The notes below the pieces were generated by a model. The model searched no databases and had not been told where the DNA came from. It saw only the letters and a program-made list of their open reading frames with translations. Positions 5,310 through 7,852 of a stretch of 7,852 bases of DNA are shown in pieces. The DNA comes from Accumulibacter sp. GTDB taxonomy: Bacteria > Pseudomonadota > Gammaproteobacteria > Burkholderiales > Rhodocyclaceae. The stretch covers positions 1 to 7,852 of the forward strand of contig JAISNE010000023.1 in assembly GCA_031276375.1 (NCBI GenBank), given 5' to 3'. The first letter of the stretch is position 1, and each line of letters starts with the position of its first letter. A program made the translations under genes and the position numbers.

Positions 5310-5403
5310 CCTGGGGCGGTGTTCGTCCCCAGGACGGCGCCGTCCCGCCTGCTTTTCTCTTCTCTCTCTCTCTCTTTTTTTTTCTTCCTTCTTTCTTCTT
5401 TCC
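5310..5403 (+). promoter_or_regulatory. Leader with competing hairpins and a 52-base polypyrimidine tract
   Basis: CCTGGGG (5310-5316) pairs with CCCCAGG (5327-5333). The palindrome GGACGGCGCCGTCC (5332-5345) overlaps that stem by two bases, and GGCGG (5315-5319) can instead pair with CCGCC (5345-5349), so the structures compete. From 5352 to 5403 every base is a pyrimidine, including (TC)7 at 5361-5374 and a run of nine or more T. The Shine-Dalgarno AAGGA begins at 5404. Confidence 0.5.
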
Positions 5404-5415
5404 AAGGACTTCACC

Positions 5416-6051
5416 ATGCCCGATTCGCCTCGACAATCCCTTTTCCGGATCGACGAATGCCCCGACCTGATGGTCGACGGTCATGTCGCGGACAAGGACA
5501 ACAATCTCGTTTTTTCGTCGGTTTGGGGGCGCGACACGGCCCTCCAGCAATTCCTCGCCCGGCTCACCCTGGGCGGCGGAGAAGACGGACTCGACCATTT
5601 TCATCTCGTCACGCAAGACGCGCGGGCCTTGCCGACCTTCGTCAATGACGAGTGTCTGGAAAAACGCCTGACGCGCGGCTACCGGCAAACGCTTTTCGGT
5701 TCGCTGGTCAATTGCTGGATTTTCGACCGGCGCTGTCTCAAGCCCGACAAGACCAACGCCACGGCGCTCTCGCTCCTGCCGCGCGATTCGGCGTACCGGA
5801 TCGAACGGCTGTGGGCGCTGGTGAAAGAAACCTGTCCTCTGCCGCTGCTCGACCACTGGCAGGATGTCGTGCTGAACATCCTGCAAGCGCGGGACATGCT
5901 CGAACCCCTGCCGGTGGCCCTGGGGCCGCTGACAGGATTCCGGCTGCACATGGATGTGCCGCGACTTACGACCGAGTTGGGCCTTCTCATCCGCGCCGGC
6001 GTGCTCACCGCCGAACCCCGCGCATCGGAACCCTTGCGGCTTGCCGCTTGA
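5416..6051 (+). CDS. Hypothetical ICE-type protein (211 aa)
   Basis: Function unknown. ATG 5416 has AAGGA (5404-5408) seven bases upstream, and no alternative in-frame start is better placed. The segment VWGRDTALQQFLARLTLGG (residues 36-54) and the following acidic stretch resemble unnamed proteins I recall next to DUF6094 methyltransferase genes in conjugative elements. Later parts are FGSLVNCWIFDRRC (94-107), a helical block with DHWQDVVLNILQ (146-157) and a C-terminal LTTELGLLIRAGVLTAEP (184-201). The protein has scattered cysteines (C15, C80, C100, C107, C140) without a clear metal motif. There is no signal peptide or membrane helix. The consistent gene order and the leader of the same design link it to the methyltransferase that follows after 87 bases. 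Confidence 0.82.
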   Translation: MPDSPRQSLFRIDECPDLMVDGHVADKDNNLVFSSVWGRDTALQQFLARLTLGGGEDGLDHFHLVTQDARALPTFVNDECLEKRLTRGYRQTLFGSLVNCWIFDRRCLKPDKTNATALSLLPRDSAYRIERLWALVKETCPLPLLDHWQDVVLNILQARDMLEPLPVALGPLTGFRLHMDVPRLTTELGLLIRAGVLTAEPRASEPLRLAA

Positions 6052-6069
6052 TTCCTTCTCCCTCCCACC

Positions 6070-6127
6070 GGGCATCTCTTCCATGCCCTCGTTCCTCTCT
6101 CTCTCTTTTTTTTCTTTTTTTTCTTTC
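6070..6127 (+). promoter_or_regulatory. Hairpin and polypyrimidine leader of the methyltransferase gene
   Basis: GGGCAT (6070-6075) and ATGCCC (6083-6088) form a 6-bp stem with a 7-base loop. After three bases a 36-base pure pyrimidine tract (6092-6127) begins, with (CT)6 at 6095-6106 and long T-runs, touching AGGAG (6128-6132) six bases before ATG 6139. The design is the same as the leaders at 4811 and 5310. Confidence 0.5.
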
Positions 6128-6138
6128 AGGAGTCTTTC

Positions 6139-7248
6139 ATGGCGCTCATGTTTCCCCGGCTTGCCCGGAATTTTGTCAAGGCCGGGTATTTCCCGACCGA
6201 CGAAGCCTCGCTGGAACGCATCCTCAAGGCGCTCGTTCCCGCCAACGGGCCGATGAACATCATCGATCCCTGCGCGGGCGAGGGCGCGGCCATCGCCGAG
6301 ACGGCGCACGCCCTCGGGCGCGAACAGGTCACGGCCTACGCCGTCGAGTTCGACGCCGAGCGCGCCGCACACGCCCGCCAGCTGGTCGATCATGGCCTGC
6401 ACGGCGATTTGATGGATACCCTCATCTCGCGCAATGCCTTTGGCCTCATTTGGCTCAATCCCCCCTACGGGGATTTGTCCGGGGACGCCAACGGTAATAT
6501 CGGCTATCCGGGCAAGGGTCGCGCCCGGCTGGAGAAGCTCTTCTACCAGAAGACGCTGCCGCTCTTGCAATACGGCGGCGTGCTGGTGTTCATCATTCCG
6601 TCCTACGTGCTCGACGCCGAACTTGTCGGCTGGCTCATTCGTCATTACAGCGATCTGCGGGTTTTTCGGGCTGTCGATGCGACTTACCAGCAGGTGGTGG
6701 TTTTCGGGGTGCGTCAGCGGCAGCGCGATCTGGCGCCGGCGGGCGTCAAGGCCGTACGCGAACGCTTGCGCGCCATTGGCGTGGGCGACATCGAGGCGGA
6801 GGAACTGCCGCTTGAGTGGCCGCATGCGCCCTATGCCGTTCCCGCGGCGCCGGGCGCGGTCGAGCAATTTTTTCGTATTTCGATGGAGCCGGAACAGTTC
6901 GCCGACGAGGTTTCCCGTCTGCAAGGGCTGTGGCCCCAATTCGAGACGGTGCTCGGCGCCGCGCAACAATCCTTGCGCCGGCCCGCCCGCGCCCTGTCGC
7001 ACTGGCATCTCGCCCTGGCGCTCGCCGCCGGCGCGATTTCCGGCGTGGTGACATCGAAGTCCGGCCGGGTGCTGGCGCTGAGGGGCGACACCCACAAGCG
7101 AAAGGACATCAAGGTGGAATACACCGAACGACCCGACGGCAGCATCGCGGAAGTTCGCATCCTCACCGACAAGTTCACTCCGGTCATCCGCGCCTGGGAC
7201 ATGACCCCCGGCTCGCCCCTGCAAGGCGAGCTGTTGACCATCCGCTGA
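6139..7248 (+). CDS. DUF6094-type class I SAM-dependent methyltransferase (369 aa)
   Basis: Probable DNA N6-adenine-type methyltransferase carried by the element. The N-terminus MALMFPRLARNFVKAGYFPTD and overall pattern match what I know of the DUF6094 family of ICE and plasmid methyltransferases. The Rossmann fold is visible: motif I IDPCAGEGA (residues 42-50) binds SAM, AVEFD (68-72) ends strand 2 with its acidic ribose-binding residue, GD (89-90) lies in the next loop, and NPPY (107-110, bases 6457-6468) is the catalytic motif IV of amino-methyltransferases. Motif I before IV, with no large target-recognition insert between them, fits the gamma-like arrangement. QVVVFGVRQ (204-212) follows, and a C-terminal part (about 230-369) of unknown role may recognise the substrate. 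All catalytic motifs are intact. No restriction endonuclease is adjacent, so it would be a solitary enzyme. Start: AGGAG (6128-6132) six bases before ATG. Target sequence unknown. Confidence 0.9.
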   Translation: MALMFPRLARNFVKAGYFPTDEASLERILKALVPANGPMNIIDPCAGEGAAIAETAHALGREQVTAYAVEFDAERAAHARQLVDHGLHGDLMDTLISRNAFGLIWLNPPYGDLSGDANGNIGYPGKGRARLEKLFYQKTLPLLQYGGVLVFIIPSYVLDAELVGWLIRHYSDLRVFRAVDATYQQVVVFGVRQRQRDLAPAGVKAVRERLRAIGVGDIEAEELPLEWPHAPYAVPAAPGAVEQFFRISMEPEQFADEVSRLQGLWPQFETVLGAAQQSLRRPARALSHWHLALALAAGAISGVVTSKSGRVLALRGDTHKRKDIKVEYTERPDGSIAEVRILTDKFTPVIRAWDMTPGSPLQGELLTIR

Positions 7249-7286
7249 GGCTTTTTTGTCTTCTTCGCGTCTCTTCTTTTTCTTTT

Positions 7287-7305
7287 GACGGTTCGCCGTC
7301 GTTTT
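7287..7305 (+). terminator. Small TTCG hairpin after the methyltransferase gene
   Basis: GACGG (7287-7291) and CCGTC (7296-7300) pair around TTCG, followed by G and TTTT (7302-7305). The stem is short and the U-tract modest, so termination would be partial. A T/C-rich run (7270-7286) precedes it. Confidence 0.5.
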
Positions 7306-7318
7306 CATCCACCCATCC

Positions 7319-7351
7319 GGGTCATGTCGGCCCGAGGGGGGCGCATGACCC
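7319..7351 (+). promoter_or_regulatory. Long hairpin leader before the 99-aa gene
   Basis: GGGTCATG (7319-7326) and CATGACCC (7344-7351) form a perfect 8-bp stem, and GCCC (7330-7333) pairs with GGGC (7339-7342) inside. A short pyrimidine stretch (7349-7361) leads to AAGGAG (7363-7368). The last 15 bases before the ATG, AAGGAGATTCACC plus flanks, are the same as in front of the STY4534-type gene. Confidence 0.55.
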
Positions 7352-7375
7352 TCCTTTCCTTCAAGGAGATTCACC

Positions 7376-7675
7376 ATGACACTCGTTGCCTCTGTTTCAT
7401 CGTCCCGCTTTTCGCCCGGTCAGGTGATCATGACCTGCGGCGTCGAGGATCTGGCCTTGCGGGGCCGGCTCAATCCGGTGTCGTACCTGCGCCGGCACCT
7501 CAACGGCGACTGGGGCGATCTTTCCGATGACGACAAACGGCTAAACAACGCCGCGTTGAAGTCCGGCGAGGATCGCCTGTTCTCGTCCTATCAGGTCAAG
7601 CCCGACCTGAAACTCTGGATCATCACCGAATGGGATCGCAGCGTCACCACGCTGCTCTTGCCAAACGAGTATTGA
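7376..7675 (+). CDS. Plasmid/ICE-related small protein (99 aa)
   Basis: A 99-aa protein of the type often labelled 'plasmid-related protein' in ICE annotations; function unknown. Hallmarks are FSPGQVIMTCGVEDLAL (residues 12-28), YLRRHLNGDWGDLSDDDKRLNNAAL (37-61), LFSSYQV (68-74) and the ending LWIITEWDRSVTTLLLPNEY (80-99); the 'GDWGDL' and 'WIITE.DRSVTT.LLP.EY' patterns are what I recall from relatives. ATG 7376 has AAGGAGATTCACC directly upstream. The relatives I recall start nearer the 'PGQ' motif, so the Ser/Ala-rich first ten residues may be variable. The protein is small, soluble and without a signal peptide. A hairpin with T8 follows before the next gene. Confidence 0.85.
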   Translation: MTLVASVSSSRFSPGQVIMTCGVEDLALRGRLNPVSYLRRHLNGDWGDLSDDDKRLNNAALKSGEDRLFSSYQVKPDLKLWIITEWDRSVTTLLLPNEY

Positions 7676-7714
7676 TTCACGGCGTTCTCATTTCAAGCAT
7701 TTTTTCCCACCTCT

Positions 7715-7761
7715 GGGGCATAACCGTCCCGCAAGGGAAAGGTCGTGCCCCGCTTTTTTTT
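7715..7761 (+). terminator. Strong terminator-like hairpin abutting the next ribosome binding site
   Basis: GGGGCA (7715-7720) pairs with TGCCCC (7746-7751), ACC (7723-7725) with GGT (7741-7743), and CCC (7728-7730) with GGG (7735-7737) around a GCAA tetraloop (GNRA type). GC and eight T (7754-7761) follow. GGAG, the Shine-Dalgarno of the next gene, begins at 7762 with no gap. It therefore looks like an attenuator or leader as much as a gene-end terminator. Confidence 0.75.
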
Positions 7762-7772
7762 GGAGCACTACC

Positions 7773-7852
7773 ATGACTGAAACCATCATCCACGACGCCC
7801 TCATCCCCAATGAGGCCGAAGCCATTTCCGAAACCGATCCGCGTTTCATCGC
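7773..7852 (+). CDS. Start of an unidentified gene (partial, at least 26 aa)
   Basis: ATG 7773 has GGAG (7762-7765) seven bases upstream and is followed by 26 sense codons to the window edge. The visible N-terminus is acidic (MTETIIHDALIPNEAEAISE then TDPRFI), too short and low in complexity to assign. The 3' part lies outside the window. Confidence 0.7.
   Translation, partial: MTETIIHDALIPNEAEAISETDPRFI

Noticed and set aside
4906..7377. Open reading frame of 823 codons on the - strand.
   Set aside because: It runs antisense across three well-supported + strand genes and their leaders. Its product is low-complexity Lys/Glu/Arg where the pyrimidine tracts are read in reverse. It reflects codon bias in GC-rich DNA and a lack of stops in those tracts.

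Overview
This window is a gene-dense, GC-rich stretch with all recognisable genes on the + strand. It looks like the accessory or replication-adjacent backbone of an integrative and conjugative element (ICE) or related plasmid in a proteobacterium. Base composition, by eye around 60% GC or more, and the gene set suggest a beta- or gammaproteobacterial host; the sequence alone does not allow a genus. The two best anchors are the adjacent STY4534/DUF3577-type 'ICE replication protein' (3095-3586) and the DUF3275-type protein (3651-4244), which I know as neighbours in SPI-7/PAGI/ICEclc-like elements.

Layout. (1) 3-1551: two tandem paralogous genes of identical length (238 aa each) and unknown function. 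(2) 1607-1789: a 60-aa acidic protein. (3) 1929-2777: a PP-loop ATPase of the PAPS-reductase superfamily with extra cysteine motifs. (4) 2778-3094: a non-coding gap filled by a chain of inverted repeats. (5) 3095-4244: the STY4534/DUF3577 and DUF3275 pair. (6) 4321-6051: three unrecognised ICE-type proteins (152, 129 and 211 aa). (7) 6139-7248: a DUF6094-type class I SAM methyltransferase with an NPPY motif. (8) 7376-7675: a 99-aa 'plasmid-related' protein. (9) from 7773: the first 26 codons of another gene that runs off the window.

Genes are separated by 50-140 bp spacers (one of 317 bp), not overlapped as in a tight operon. Nearly every spacer has the same architecture: one or two GC-rich hairpins, then a T- or pyrimidine-rich tract, then a strong AAGGAG-type ribosome binding site, then ATG. 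Several hairpin/U-tract units end so close to the next Shine-Dalgarno that no promoter fits between them. They therefore look like attenuators, processing or stability elements, or translational leaders inside a long polycistron rather than plain gene-end terminators. Two of them (764-815 and 4811-4859) share a nearly identical core although the genes they precede are unrelated. I saw no convincing sigma70 promoter, tRNA, rRNA, IS element, attachment site or CRISPR array.

Functionally, the replication-associated pair sits between two possible nucleotide-modifying enzymes (the PAPS-reductase-like PP-loop protein and the N6-adenine-type methyltransferase). This is compatible with maintenance or modification of the element's DNA, but no substrate can be read from the sequence.
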